Shown here: positions 41,919 through 51,340 of the stretch, piece after piece
How the letters are laid out: each line of letters opens with the position of its first letter
How positions within the stretch are numbered: the first letter of the stretch is position 1
Assembly (NCBI RefSeq): GCF_014842025.1
Contig: NZ_JACYUY010000014.1
Coordinates: forward strand, 62,001 to 126,000
DNA: 64,000 nt
Reading direction: 5' to 3'
From: Massilia sp. CFBP 13721
Lineage (GTDB): Bacteria; Pseudomonadota; Gammaproteobacteria; Burkholderiales; Burkholderiaceae_D
Notes under the pieces: generated by a model
The model's database searches: none
Told to the model about the DNA's origin: nothing
Seen by the model: the letters and a program-made list of their open reading frames with translations, nothing else
Program-made: the position numbers and the translations under genes

Positions 41919-43979
41919 ATGCCCGCTCCCAAGACCCCACCCGCCCCGAAAACGACACAAACGAAACTCGCCAAGCTCGGCCTGCGCAGCGACATGGACC
42001 TGATCCTGCACCTGCCGCTGCGCTACGAGGACGAGACGAAAATCGTGCCGATCCGCGAAGCCTGCCTGCGCGGCGGCCATGTATCGCAGGTCGAGGGCAT
42101 CGTCATCAAGAACGAGATCGCGCTGAAACCGCGGCGCCAATTGCTGGTGACGATCGCCGACGACAGCGGCGAGCTGCTGCTGCGCTTCATGAATTTCTAT
42201 GGCAGCCAGATCAAACAGCTGGCCGAGGGCGTGCGCGTGCGCGCGCGTACCGAAATCAAACACGGCTTCTTCGGCGCCGAGATGATGCACCCGACGTATA
42301 AAGTCGTAAACGAGAATGCGCCGCTGCCGACTTCGCTCACGCCGGTGTATCCGTCGGGCGAAGGCTTGTCGCAACCGATCCTGCGCCGCGCGATTGCGGA
42401 GGCGATGCGGCGCGTGGACTGGACCGACACCGTACCGCCGGCGATCCGGCGCCAGATGGACCTGATGGATTTCCAGCCGGCGGTGAAACTGCTGCACTAT
42501 CCGCCGGTCGACGTCGACGAATACGCGCTGATGGAAAAATCGCACCCGGCCTGGACGCGCATGAAGTTCGACGAGCTGCTGGCGCAGCAGCTGTCGCTGA
42601 AACGCGCCCAGCGCGCACGCCGCGACAAGGGCGCGCCCCACTTGCGCGCGATGGGCCACATGACCGAAGGGCTGCTCGGCGCCCTGCCCTTTGCCCTCAC
42701 CGGCGCCCAGCAACGGGTGCTGCAGGAGATCCGCGCCGACCTGCGCGAAGGCTATCCGATGCAGCGCCTGCTGCAGGGCGACGTCGGCAGCGGCAAGACC
42801 GTGGTCGCCGCGCTGGCTGCCGCCCAGGCGATCGACAGCGGCTACCAGGCGGCACTGATGGCGCCAACCGAAATCCTCGCCGAGCAGCATTTCAGGAAGA
42901 TCGCCGCCTGGATGGAACCGCTCGGTGTAAAAGTCGCCTGGCTGACCGGCAGCCTGAAAAAGAAGGACAAGACGGCGGCCAACGAGATGGTCGAATCGGG
43001 CGAAGCGCGACTTGTGATCGGCACCCACGCGCTGATCCAGGACACGGTGCAGTTCGCCAACCTGGGCCTGGTGATCGTCGACGAGCAGCACCGCTTCGGC
43101 GTCGGCCAGCGCCTGACCCTGCGCAACAAGGGCAGCGACGGCCTGGTGCCGCACCAGTTGATGATGTCGGCCACGCCGATCCCGCGCACGCTGGCCATGA
43201 CCTATTACGCCGACCTGGAAGTATCGGTGATCGATGAACTGCCGCCGGGGCGCACCCCGATCGTCACCCGCGCCATCGACCAGAACCGGAGAGATGAAGT
43301 CATCGAACGCGTGCACGCGGCCGTGCTCGAGGGACGGCAAGCGTACTGGGTCTGCCCGCTCATCGAAGAGTCGGAAGCGCTGCAGCTGCAGACGGCCACC
43401 GAAACCTACGAGACCCTGGCCGAAGCCCTGCCCGACTTGCAGGTCGGACTGGTGCACGGGCGCATGAAGCCGGCCGAAAAGCAGGCGGTGATGGATGCGT
43501 TCTCGGCCGGCGAAGTGCACGTGCTGGTGGCGACCACCGTGATCGAGGTCGGCGTCGACGTGCCGAATTCGTCGTTGATGGTGATCGAACACGCCGAGCG
43601 TTTCGGTTTGTCGCAGCTGCACCAGCTGCGCGGGCGCGTCGGCCGCGGCTCGGCGGCCAGCGTCTGCCTGCTGCTGTATCAGAGCCCGCTCGGCCAGGTG
43701 GCCAAGCAGCGACTGTTGACGATGCGCGAGACCACCGACGGCTTCGAGATTGCGCGGCGCGACCTGGAGATCCGCGGACCGGGCGAATTCCTGGGCGCGC
43801 GCCAGTCGGGCCAGGCGATGCTGCGCTTTGCCGACCTCGAGACCGACCAGTGGCTGGTCGAACATGCGCGCGACATCGCGGCCAGCCTGTTGGAGAGCGA
43901 GACCGGGCCGAACGTGGAGATCGTCGATGCGCACCTGGCGCGCTGGCTGGGCGGGCGCGAAGAGTTCCTCAAGGTTTGA
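41919..43979 (+). CDS. recG: ATP-dependent DNA helicase RecG
   Basis: A 686-residue superfamily 2 helicase that remodels stalled replication forks and Holliday junctions. The N-terminal wedge/OB region (about 1-240) is followed by Walker A QGDVGSGKTVVAAL (about 287), GTHALIQDTV, the DEQH box VIVDEQHRFGVGQR (about 387), MSATPIPRTL, and motifs V-VI (VATTVIEVGVDVPN, QLRGRVGRG). The ending EEFLKV is typical. Length fits betaproteobacterial RecG. Confidence 0.96.
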   Translation: MPAPKTPPAPKTTQTKLAKLGLRSDMDLILHLPLRYEDETKIVPIREACLRGGHVSQVEGIVIKNEIALKPRRQLLVTIADDSGELLLRFMNFYGSQIKQLAEGVRVRARTEIKHGFFGAEMMHPTYKVVNENAPLPTSLTPVYPSGEGLSQPILRRAIAEAMRRVDWTDTVPPAIRRQMDLMDFQPAVKLLHYPPVDVDEYALMEKSHPAWTRMKFDELLAQQLSLKRAQRARRDKGAPHLRAMGHMTEGLLGALPFALTGAQQRVLQEIRADLREGYPMQRLLQGDVGSGKTVVAALAAAQAIDSGYQAALMAPTEILAEQHFRKIAAWMEPLGVKVAWLTGSLKKKDKTAANEMVESGEARLVIGTHALIQDTVQFANLGLVIVDEQHRFGVGQRLTLRNKGSDGLVPHQLMMSATPIPRTLAMTYYADLEVSVIDELPPGRTPIVTRAIDQNRRDEVIERVHAAVLEGRQAYWVCPLIEESEALQLQTATETYETLAEALPDLQVGLVHGRMKPAEKQAVMDAFSAGEVHVLVATTVIEVGVDVPNSSLMVIEHAERFGLSQLHQLRGRVGRGSAASVCLLLYQSPLGQVAKQRLLTMRETTDGFEIARRDLEIRGPGEFLGARQSGQAMLRFADLETDQWLVEHARDIAASLLESETGPNVEIVDAHLARWLGGREEFLKV

Positions 43980-44013
43980 CGCCGACTGGCCCCTTGGGCG
44001 TGCATGGGACGTA

Positions 44014-44129
44014 GAGTGTGTGAAAAAATCGTCAGGGCAAGGGATACGGCCGCCCGGCGCCGAGTCGAAGACAGTACGAATGTACGGCGAGACGAGGCAA
44101 CGCAGCCATGGCGATTTTTTCACACACTC
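44014..44129. repeat. 116-bp palindromic element, copy C
   Basis: Same orientation and length as copy B. Its outer arms are GAGTGTGTGAAAAAAT and ATTTTTTCACACACTC where copies A and B have GAGGTTGTG and CACAACCTC: both sides changed together, preserving the pairing. It begins 34 bp after the recG stop codon. Confidence 0.88.
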
Positions 44130-44312
44130 GTAGGGTGGGCGCCCTGTGCCCACGCGTTCAGCCAGTGTTCGATTATTGATGCACTACGAGATGCAAACGT
44201 CCGTTGAACGCGTGGGCCTAGGCGGCCCCGCGGTAACCCGCCCACCTTACGGGTCTACAATAGGGGCTAACACGAGGCGGCGTTCCGCGTGGGCACGGGG
44301 CGCCCACCTACA
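44129..44312. repeat. cluster of three REP units
   Basis: Units at 44129-44160 (CGTAGGGTGGGCGCCCTGTG then CCCACGCGTTCA), 44205-44253 (TGAACGCGTGGGCC ... GCCCACCTTACGGG) and 44285-44312 (CCGCGTGGGCACGGGGCG then CCCACCTACAT). The first touches palindromic element copy C. Together with copy C they fill the 351-bp gap between recG and the next gene; nothing else is seen there. Confidence 0.8.
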
Positions 44313-44330
44313 TTTGAATTACCGCGGGCA

Positions 44331-44672
44331 TCATTCGACGCGCGTCAGCTCCACCCCATCCACCGTCATCTTCCACTTGCCGCCCTCGCGGTGCGGCGGT
44401 TTGCTGACGACGAAGGTCGACCGTACCAGGAACACGCCGACATCGAAATTGTCGCCATTAAAACCCTGCAAATCGAGGCTGAGGTCCATCTGCTTGTTGG
44501 GCTGGTCGCGCTTGTATTTAACTTTACCGTCCTTGGCCAGCTGGATGCGCATGTCCTTGCCCTGCCAGTCGCCGACATAGGCCATTTTCTCGGGCGGGAC
44601 GGGAACCGGCGCCGCCTGGGCGGAAGAAGACAGCAAAGCGGCGGCGAGAATGGCGGTGCGAAGAATATGCAT
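44331..44672 (-). CDS. secreted hypothetical protein
   Basis: A 113-residue protein with a clear Sec signal peptide (MHILRTAILAAALLSSSAQA, cleavage near residue 20) and a small mature domain that includes AYVGDWQGKDMRIQLAKDGK and a closing KWKMTVDGVELTRVE. The GxW...M/I.L pattern resembles small lipocalin-like or DUF-type periplasmic domains that start with a conserved Trp, but no family can be named. No operon partner is evident. Confidence 0.75.
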   Translation of the reverse strand: MHILRTAILAAALLSSSAQAAPVPVPPEKMAYVGDWQGKDMRIQLAKDGKVKYKRDQPNKQMDLSLDLQGFNGDNFDVGVFLVRSTFVVSKPPHREGGKWKMTVDGVELTRVE

Positions 44673-44770
44673 GGAAAGCTCTGGCTAGACGTTGGATTCG
44701 GAACAGCCTGCCGAGTATTGGCGCGACACGCTGTGTTGTCAACATGCATACGCCAGATGGCCTTGCGTGC

Positions 44771-45616
44771 TTACCGTTTCGGGCGGAAGACGCCGGTGTC
44801 CAGGTAAAAGTCCAGGTCCTGCCCCGGCCACCAGCCCGGCACGCCGAGAACCGGCAGCGGCGTGAAGCTCGCGGTCGTCAAGCCCTCGTCGCGCAGTGTC
44901 CGGGCCACGGTGGCGTCGATCCAGGCGCGTCGGGCGACGGGATCGAGCGCGAAGTAGTCGCCCTCGGCGAACACGATGCGGGTGTGGGCGGTGATCGCCT
45001 TGCGCGGTGCGACCAGCTTTTCCATCAGCGCGTGGCCGAACAGCCACAACTCGGCATCGCGGCCGAACATGGCGCGCTTTTCGAACAAGGCAGCGTCCCA
45101 GCAATGGGCGCGCAGCTCGTCGACCAGGGCGCGCCCATTGCTCGACGCGCGCACCACCAGCAGCGCCGCGTTCTCGTCGAAAATGGTGGCGGCGTCGCGC
45201 GCCGGGCCGCGTGCTTTGGTGGTGCCGCCGGCCGCCGCGATTTGCGCCGCCTGCAATGCGTTCAGTTCGCGTTTAATCAGCGGGAAGGTCTGCCACACCA
45301 GGCCATTGAAGAAGTCGTGCAGGTTGTCGCGCGTTGGCACCTTGCCGGTGGCGCTGATGAATTCTTCGTAGGCCATACCCTCGGGCAGCGCTTCCTGCGG
45401 GACGAAGGTGATCGGCAAATCGCGGTGGTTGCGCAGCGCTAGTAGCGCGGCGTGGCGGTTAAAGGCGCCGGCGAACTCCTCGCCCTCCAGGCCGAGGGCG
45501 CGGTAGGCCGGGCGTACGGCGTCGTACCACGGGCGCGACCAGTCGATGCGCGCCAGCTCTGCGGCCAACTCCGTCGCCGAACCCGACGCCAATTCCGACG
45601 CCAATGCAGCCGCCAC
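44771..45616 (-). CDS. DUF3025-family protein
   Basis: A 281-residue protein of the DUF3025 family, common in Beta- and Gammaproteobacteria and of unknown function. Family motifs include WYDAVRPAYRAL, PTRDNLHDFFNGLVWQTFPLIK, and the His-rich stretch WLFGHALMEKL; it ends PGWWPGQDLDFYLDTGVFRP. The GTG start directly abuts the pyrC stop (TAAGTG), so it is translationally coupled to pyrC. The first residues (AAALASELASGSATELAAEL) are low complexity, so the real start could be later. Confidence 0.87.
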   Translation of the reverse strand: MAAALASELASGSATELAAELARIDWSRPWYDAVRPAYRALGLEGEEFAGAFNRHAALLALRNHRDLPITFVPQEALPEGMAYEEFISATGKVPTRDNLHDFFNGLVWQTFPLIKRELNALQAAQIAAAGGTTKARGPARDAATIFDENAALLVVRASSNGRALVDELRAHCWDAALFEKRAMFGRDAELWLFGHALMEKLVAPRKAITAHTRIVFAEGDYFALDPVARRAWIDATVARTLRDEGLTTASFTPLPVLGVPGWWPGQDLDFYLDTGVFRPKR

Positions 45617-46666
45617 TTAGACAATCTTCCAGTCGATGCGCTCGCCCGCGTTCAGCGGCACCAGTTCGTTGTCGCCCATCGGCACCGTGGCCGGCAGCGT
45701 CCACGATTCGCGCGTCAGCGTGATCGTGCCTTCGTTGCGCGGCATGCCATAGAAGGCGGGTCCATTAAAACTGGCAAAGGCTTCGAGCTTATCCAGCGCG
45801 CCGGCGTCGGCAAAGGCTTGCGTGTACAGCTCCATCGCGTGCAGCGCCGTGTAGCAGCCGGCGCAGCCGCAGCTCGACTCCTTGGCGCCAATTGCATGCG
45901 GGGCCGAGTCGGTGCCGAGGAAGAAGCGCTCGTCGCCGCTGGTGGCTGCCGTCACCAGCGCCAGGCGGTGCTCTTCGCGTTTTAAAACCGGCAGGCAGTA
46001 ATAGTGAGGGCGAATCCCGCCTTTAAAGATCTCGTTGCGGTTGTACAGCAGGTGGTGCGCGGTGATCGTCGCGGCGATCGGGCCTTCGGCTTCGGCCACG
46101 TACTGGGCCGCATCCTTGGTGGTGATGTGTTCGAAGACGATGGCCAGGGCCGGCAGGTCGCGGCGCAGCGGGCGCATCACGCGCTCGATGAACACGGCTT
46201 CGCGGTCGAACAGGTCGATGTCGTGGTCGGTGACTTCGCCATGCACCAGCAGCGGCATGCCGACTTCCTGCATCACTTCCAGCACCTTGTAGCAATTGCG
46301 CAGGTCGGTCACGCCGGCATCAGAATTGGTGGTGGCGCCGGCCGGATACAGTTTGACTGCATGGATGAAACCGCTGTCCATCGCGCGCCGGATCTCGTCC
46401 GGATCGGTGTTGTTGGTCAGGTAGAGCGTCATCAGCGGCTCGAAACTCATCCCAGCTGGCAGCGCGGCCAGGATGCGCTCGCGGTAGGCCGCAGCGGCGG
46501 CGGTCGTCGTGACCGGCGGCTTCAGGTTCGGCATCACGATCGCGCGCGCGAACTGGCGCGCGGTATGCGGCAGCACACTGGCCAGCGCCGCGCCGTCGCG
46601 CAGGTGCAGGTGCCAGTCGTCTGGACGGGTGATGGTGATGGAATTCGGGATCTCGATGGTGGACAT
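45617..46666 (-). CDS. pyrC: dihydroorotase
   Basis: A 349-residue class II dihydroorotase that closes carbamoyl-aspartate to dihydroorotate in pyrimidine synthesis. Metal and catalytic sites are visible: HxH in [10 protein letters not shown] (about residues 17-21), the carboxylated Lys in [15 protein letters not shown] (about 105), LLVHGEV, EHITT and the Asp in [10 protein letters not shown] (about 255). The start at 46666 gives the expected length; upstream in-frame sequence is not conserved. Confidence 0.96.
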   Translation of the reverse strand: MSTIEIPNSITITRPDDWHLHLRDGAALASVLPHTARQFARAIVMPNLKPPVTTTAAAAAYRERILAALPAGMSFEPLMTLYLTNNTDPDEIRRAMDSGFIHAVKLYPAGATTNSDAGVTDLRNCYKVLEVMQEVGMPLLVHGEVTDHDIDLFDREAVFIERVMRPLRRDLPALAIVFEHITTKDAAQYVAEAEGPIAATITAHHLLYNRNEIFKGGIRPHYYCLPVLKREEHRLALVTAATSGDERFFLGTDSAPHAIGAKESSCGCAGCYTALHAMELYTQAFADAGALDKLEAFASFNGPAFYGMPRNEGTITLTRESWTLPATVPMGDNELVPLNAGERIDWKIV

Positions 46667-46697
46667 GGCGGCTCTCGGATTGCGGGACGGCGTCATT

Positions 46698-47393
46698 TTA
46701 CCCCTTGCATGCGGACCGAGGCGCTTGCAGGCGCTCGACCAGCCGCGACAGGGCATAACACAGTACGAAATACACCACCGCCACGAACAGGTACATCTCC
46801 ACCAGCCGTCCGTCGCGCTGCGCGACCTTGCTGGCGGCGCCGACAAAATCCGGGATCGACAGCACGTACACCAGCGACACGTCCTGGAACAGCACGATGG
46901 TCTGGGTCAGCAGCAGCGGGAGCATGTTGCGCAACGCCTGCGGCAGCACCACGTGGCGCATGGTCTGGCGGTACTCCATGCCCAGCGCCTGCGCCGCCCA
47001 TGCCTGTGCGCGCGGCACCGAAGCAATGCCGCTGCGCATGATCTCGCAATAGTAGGCCGACTCGAACAGCGTAAACGTGACCAGCGCCGACCAGAACGCC
47101 CCCACCCGCACCGGCTCGGCGGCGCCGATCGCCCACGCCGCCATGTAGGGCACCAGGAAGTAAAACCAGAAGATCACCAGCACCAGCGGCACCGAGCGCA
47201 CCAGGTTCACGTAGGCGCCGGCCGCGAGCGCCAGCGGCCGGATGCGCGAGGTGCGCATCAGCGCCAGCACCGTGCCCAGCACCACGCCGCCCAGCATGGC
47301 CAGCGCCGTCAGTTGCAGCGTGAAGACCATCCCGACCCGCAGCAGGTAGGGCCAGGAGCGCGCGATGACGTCGACGTCGAAGTCGGCGAACAT
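46698..47393 (-). CDS. gltK: glutamate/aspartate ABC transporter permease GltK-like
   Basis: A 231-residue inner-membrane permease of the polar amino-acid family, with five helices and the EAA loop [21 protein letters not shown]. The opening [21 protein letters not shown] is typical of GltK. With GltJ it forms the channel for glutamate/aspartate uptake. Its ATG is 1 bp after the gltJ stop codon. Confidence 0.9.
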   Translation of the reverse strand: MFADFDVDVIARSWPYLLRVGMVFTLQLTALAMLGGVVLGTVLALMRTSRIRPLALAAGAYVNLVRSVPLVLVIFWFYFLVPYMAAWAIGAAEPVRVGAFWSALVTFTLFESAYYCEIMRSGIASVPRAQAWAAQALGMEYRQTMRHVVLPQALRNMLPLLLTQTIVLFQDVSLVYVLSIPDFVGAASKVAQRDGRLVEMYLFVAVVYFVLCYALSRLVERLQAPRSACKG

Positions 47394-47394
47394 G

Positions 47395-48117
47395 TCAGGC
47401 GGTCCCAGGCAGTGCAGCGCGGCGCTCCAGTGCGCGCATCAGCGCCAACGCCAGCAGGTTGACGGCCACATAGATGAGGGTCGCGGCGCTGAAGGCTTCG
47501 AACACCTGGAACGAGAATTCCTGCATCGCGCGCGCACTGGCCGTCAGCTCCACCAGCCCGATGGTCAGGGCAACCGAGCTGTTCTTGATGATGTTCAGGA
47601 ATTCGCTGGTCAGCCGCGGCAGGATGATGCGCAAGCCGAGCGGCAACAGGACCAGCCGGTACACCTGCCCCAGGCGCAGCCCCAGCGCGACGGCAGCCAG
47701 CCTTTGCCCGCCGGACAGGGCTTCGATGCCGGCCGCCACCTGCACCGCCACGCGCGCCGACGTGAAACAGCCCAGGCAGACGACGGCGGTGACGAAGGGT
47801 GCATCGGGCAAGGCCTTGAGCCAGTCGCCCACCGGCGTCGGCAGCAGTTCGGGCAGCACGAAAAACCACAGGAACATCTGCACCAGCAGGGGAATGTTGC
47901 GAAACAGTTCCACCCAGGCCTTGCCGAGTGCGCGCAGCGCGCGCTGCGGCAAGGTGCGGGCAACGCCCACCGCAATGCCGAGGACGAGCGCCATGACCCA
48001 GGCCGACAGCGCGGTGGCGATCGTCCAGCCGAGGCCGGCGAGCAGCGTCTCGAGGTAGGTATGCGTACCGTCGGGCGACATCTGCCAGCAGATGTGCCAG
48101 TTCCAGTGGGAGTTCAT
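47395..48117 (-). CDS. gltJ: glutamate/aspartate ABC transporter permease GltJ-like
   Basis: A 240-residue permease beginning MNSHWNWHICWQMSPDGTHT, the GltJ-type opening, with membrane helices and the segment AWVELFRNIPLLVQMFLWFF. The EAA loop appears as VALGLRLGQVYRLVLLPLG. It is 18 bp downstream of the binding-protein gene. Confidence 0.9.
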   Translation of the reverse strand: MNSHWNWHICWQMSPDGTHTYLETLLAGLGWTIATALSAWVMALVLGIAVGVARTLPQRALRALGKAWVELFRNIPLLVQMFLWFFVLPELLPTPVGDWLKALPDAPFVTAVVCLGCFTSARVAVQVAAGIEALSGGQRLAAVALGLRLGQVYRLVLLPLGLRIILPRLTSEFLNIIKNSSVALTIGLVELTASARAMQEFSFQVFEAFSAATLIYVAVNLLALALMRALERRAALPGTA

Positions 48118-48135
48118 CGGGCACCGATGAATGTC

Positions 48136-49050
48136 CTATCGGAGTGCGTACGCCGCCGGGTCGGCGGAATCGGTGGGCTTGGCGATCACGGCCTTCAGCG
48201 CCGGCGACATGGGGAAATTGAGGTTGATGTCCCGTGGCGGAATCGGGCGCGTGAACCACCTGGCATAGGTGGCCGCCATCTGGCCGGACCCATAGAACTT
48301 GTGCAACGCGCTGTCGACCGCGGCCTTGAACTGCGGGTCGCCGCGCCGCATCATGATCGCGTAGGGCTCCACCGACAGCGCCTCGGCCGAGAGCTGGTAG
48401 TCGCCCGGCGCGCGCGCAGCGGCTACCTGCGCGGCGAGCAGGACATCGTCGTTGGCAAAGGCCTGGGCGCGCCCGGTGTCGAGCATGAGGAAGGATTCGG
48501 GATGGTCCTTGCCGACCACGATCTTCATGCCCAGCCGGCGCTGCGCGTTCAGGACCGTCATCAGCTTCTGGCCGGTGGTGCCGGCGGTGACGACCAGCGT
48601 CTTGCCCTTCATGTCGGCCAGGCTGCGGATGCCGGAGGATTTCTTCGACAGCAGGCGATTGGCGACGACGAACATGGTCGGCGCAAAGGCGGCCTGCTGC
48701 TGGCGCTCGCGGTTGTTGGTGGTCGAACCGCATTCGAGGTCGATGGTGCCGTTGGCGATGAGCGGGATGCGGTTGGCCGAGGTGACCGGGTTCATCTTGA
48801 CCTTCAGCCCGGGTAGCGCCAGCTGCGCGCGCAGCGCATCGACCACCTTCAGGCACAGGTCGACCGAGTAGCCGATGTAGCGCTGCTGGTCGTCGAGATA
48901 GGAAAAAGGCACGGAACCGTCGCGCACGCCAAGGGTGATGGTGCCGGTTCGCTTCAGCTTGGCGAGGGTGCCGGTCGCTTCCTGGGCGTCGGCATGGGGA
49001 AAAGCGGCCCCCAGCAGCGCCAGCAGTGCAGTGACAGCGATTCGTTCCAT
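48136..49050 (-). CDS. gltI: amino-acid ABC transporter periplasmic binding protein GltI-like
   Basis: A 304-residue type 3 solute-binding protein with a signal peptide (ERIAVTALLALLGAAFPHADA). The mature part shows TITLGVRDGSVPFSYLDD, GYSVDLCLKVVDALR, DLECGSTTNNRERQQQ and the second-lobe FANDDVLLA, all features of the glutamate/aspartate GltI group. It lies between gltL and gltJ, in an operon read gltL-gltI-gltJ-gltK. Confidence 0.92.
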   Translation of the reverse strand: MERIAVTALLALLGAAFPHADAQEATGTLAKLKRTGTITLGVRDGSVPFSYLDDQQRYIGYSVDLCLKVVDALRAQLALPGLKVKMNPVTSANRIPLIANGTIDLECGSTTNNRERQQQAAFAPTMFVVANRLLSKKSSGIRSLADMKGKTLVVTAGTTGQKLMTVLNAQRRLGMKIVVGKDHPESFLMLDTGRAQAFANDDVLLAAQVAAARAPGDYQLSAEALSVEPYAIMMRRGDPQFKAAVDSALHKFYGSGQMAATYARWFTRPIPPRDINLNFPMSPALKAVIAKPTDSADPAAYALR

Positions 49051-49145
49051 GATGTCCTCCGGTCCAGTACGGCAAGAGCGGTCAGGGCGTCCAAGGCAGT
49101 CGGCTCGATCATATCACTGGAACCGAACGACCTACGAAAAACGAC

Positions 49146-49871
49146 TCAATGAATAATTTTGGCCAGGAATTCGCGCGCCCGTTCCGAACTCGGCGCGCTG
49201 AAGAACTGCGCGGTCGGGCTGTCTTCGACGATGCGGCCGTGGTCCATGAAAACGATGCGGTCGGCGACCTTGCGCGCAAAGCCCATTTCGTGGGTCACGA
49301 CCATCATCGTCATGCCGTCCTGGGCGAGCTTGACCATCACCTCCAGCACTTCGCCGATCATTTCCGGGTCGAGGGCGGAGGTCGGTTCGTCGAACAGCAT
49401 CGCCACCGGGTCCATCGCCAGCGCGCGCGCGATCGCCACGCGCTGCTGCTGGCCGCCCGAAAGCTGGGCCGGGAACTTGTCCTGGTGCGCCAGCAGGCCG
49501 ACCCGGTCGAGGTAGCGCAGGCCGCGCTCGATCGCTTCATTTTTCCCGCGCCCGAGCACTTTTACCTGCGCCAGCGTCAGGTTCTCCCTGACAGACAGGT
49601 GCGGGAACAATTCGAAGTTCTGGAACACCATGCCGATCTTGGCGCGCAGCTTGGGCAGATCGGTCCTGCGGTCGGTGACGGTAATTCCGTCGACGCGGAT
49701 CACGCCCGCCTGCACCGGTTCCAGGCCGTTCACCGTCTTGATCAGGGTCGACTTGCCGGAACCCGAGGGGCCGCAGACCACCACCACGTCGCCCCGGGCC
49801 ACCTGCGTGCTGCACTCGGCCAGCACCTGGAAGTCGCCGTACCATTTACTGACCTTGTCAATTTCGATCAT
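49146..49871 (-). CDS. gltL: amino-acid ABC transporter ATP-binding protein GltL-like
   Basis: A 241-residue ATPase of the polar amino-acid uptake family. Walker A GPSGSGKSTLIKTVN (about residue 33), Q-loop FQNFELFPHLSV, signature LSGGQQQRVAIARAL and Walker B AMLFDEPTSALDPE are all intact, followed by VTHEMGFARKVADR. Unusually for gltIJKL order it is the first gene of the operon, 95 bp before gltI. It is divergent from the symporter gene at 49998. Confidence 0.94.
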   Translation of the reverse strand: MIEIDKVSKWYGDFQVLAECSTQVARGDVVVVCGPSGSGKSTLIKTVNGLEPVQAGVIRVDGITVTDRRTDLPKLRAKIGMVFQNFELFPHLSVRENLTLAQVKVLGRGKNEAIERGLRYLDRVGLLAHQDKFPAQLSGGQQQRVAIARALAMDPVAMLFDEPTSALDPEMIGEVLEVMVKLAQDGMTMMVVTHEMGFARKVADRIVFMDHGRIVEDSPTAQFFSAPSSERAREFLAKIIH

Positions 49872-49904
49872 TTTTTATCACCCCTGCCACATTTCCGAGC
49901 GTGC

Positions 49905-49933
49905 TTGACAGCACTAACAGCCCCTAGGATACT
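49905..49933 (+). promoter_or_regulatory. sigma70-type promoter of the gltP-like gene
   Basis: TTGACA (49905-49910), a 17-bp spacer and GATACT (49928-49933, four of six matches to TATAAT) place a start near 49940 and a leader of about 58 nt before the symporter gene. The -35 is a perfect match. Confidence 0.55.
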
Positions 49934-49997
49934 GCGGAACTTGCCAAGATAATCAGATCGAAATCCATTCGCGCAAGCCGACCACAGGAAGCAGTCA

Positions 49998-51266
49998 ATG
50001 AACAATCGCAATCGCCTTACCACCTATATCCTGATCGGCCTCGCGCTGGGGATCGTTGTCGGCTACTTCGTCAATGCGAACGCCGAGAATCCTACCGGCT
50101 TCGCCGACACGATGGCGCTGGTGACGACGCTGTTCCTGCGCCTGATTAAAATGATCATCGCGCCGCTGGTCTTCTCGACCCTGGTGGTCGGCATCGCCAA
50201 GATGGGCGACGCCAAGGAAGTCGGCCGCATCGGCATCAAGGCGCTGGGCTGGTTCGTGATCGCCTCGGTCATCTCGCTGTCGCTGGGCCTGGTGCTGGTG
50301 AACCTGTTCCGTCCGGGCGACGCCATGGCCCTGGCCGGCAACCTGCCGCCGGTCGGCACGGCGTCGGGCATCGTCACCACCGGTCTCACCATGAAGGAAT
50401 TCATCACCCACCTGGTGCCCGCTTCGATCGTCGACGGCATGGCCAAGAACGAGATCCTGCAAATTGTCGTGTTCTCGCTGTTCTTCGGCACCGCCGCCGC
50501 CGCGGTCGGCGCGCGCGCCACGCCGATGATCGATGCCATCGACGGCGTCGCCCACGTCATGCTCAAAGTGACCGCCTACGTCATGAACTTCGCGCCGATC
50601 GCCGTGTTCGCGGCGGTGGCCGGCATCATCGCCAAGAGCGGCCTCGGCGTGCTGTCGACCTACGGCATCTTCATGGCCGAGTTCTACCTCGGCATCATCC
50701 TGCTGTGGGTAATCCTGATCCTGATCGGCATGGCCTTCCTCGGCCCGCGCGTGCTGCGCCTGATCGGCCTGCTGAAGGAACCGACCCTGATCGCCTTCTC
50801 GTGCGCGTCGTCGGAAGCGGCATTCCCGAAAACCCTGGAAGGCCTGGAGAAATTCGGCGTCAAGAACCGCCTCGCCGCCTTTGTCCTGCCGATCGGGTAT
50901 TCGTTCAACCTCGACGGCTCGATGATGTACTGCACCTTCGCCGCCGTCTTCATCGCCCAGGCCTACGGCATCGAACTGCCGCTGACGACCCAGATCATGA
51001 TGATGCTGGTGCTGATGCTGACCTCGAAGGGCATGGCCGGCGTGCCGCGCGCTTCTCTGGTCGTGATCGCCGCCACGCTGGCCCAGTTCAACATCCCGGA
51101 AGCGGGCCTGCTGCTCCTGCTCGGCATCGACCACTTCCTCGACATGGCGCGTTCGGCCACCAACGTGATCGGCAACGGCATCGCCACCGCCGTCGTCGCC
51201 AAGTGGGAAGGCGACCTGGAAGAGCCGGTGCCGCACAAGGACGTGGCGACGTCGCCACTGCGCTAA
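49998..51266 (+). CDS. gltP: dicarboxylate/amino acid:cation symporter (GltP/DctA family)
   Basis: A 422-residue DAACS symporter with about eight helices and two re-entrant loops. Motifs: LIKMIIAPLVFSTLVVGIAKMGD, the serine-rich hairpin AFSCASSEAAFPKTLEGLEKFG, the substrate loop FNLDGSMMYCTFAAVFIAQA and ATNVIGNGIATAVVAKWEG. It takes up C4-dicarboxylates or glutamate/aspartate with protons or sodium. The Ser-rich loop and neighbourhood (glt ABC, asparaginase) favour acidic amino acids, but DctA-type specificity is possible. A terminator follows. Confidence 0.92.
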   Translation: MNNRNRLTTYILIGLALGIVVGYFVNANAENPTGFADTMALVTTLFLRLIKMIIAPLVFSTLVVGIAKMGDAKEVGRIGIKALGWFVIASVISLSLGLVLVNLFRPGDAMALAGNLPPVGTASGIVTTGLTMKEFITHLVPASIVDGMAKNEILQIVVFSLFFGTAAAAVGARATPMIDAIDGVAHVMLKVTAYVMNFAPIAVFAAVAGIIAKSGLGVLSTYGIFMAEFYLGIILLWVILILIGMAFLGPRVLRLIGLLKEPTLIAFSCASSEAAFPKTLEGLEKFGVKNRLAAFVLPIGYSFNLDGSMMYCTFAAVFIAQAYGIELPLTTQIMMMLVLMLTSKGMAGVPRASLVVIAATLAQFNIPEAGLLLLLGIDHFLDMARSATNVIGNGIATAVVAKWEGDLEEPVPHKDVATSPLR

Positions 51267-51285
51267 GCGTTACGCATCGCACACG

Positions 51286-51316
51286 AGGCCTTCCAGCGAT
51301 GGGAGGCCTTTTTTTT
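51286..51316 (+). terminator. rho-independent terminator after the symporter gene
   Basis: Stem AGGCCTTCC / GGGAGGCCT (one G-U pair, 6-nt loop) followed by eight T residues, 20 bp after the stop codon. Confidence 0.82.
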
Positions 51317-51340
51317 CATAATAAGCATGGAGACGACCCG

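Noticed and set aside
41883..44153. A 756-codon minus-strand open frame
   Set aside because: Antisense to recG; no recognisable protein.
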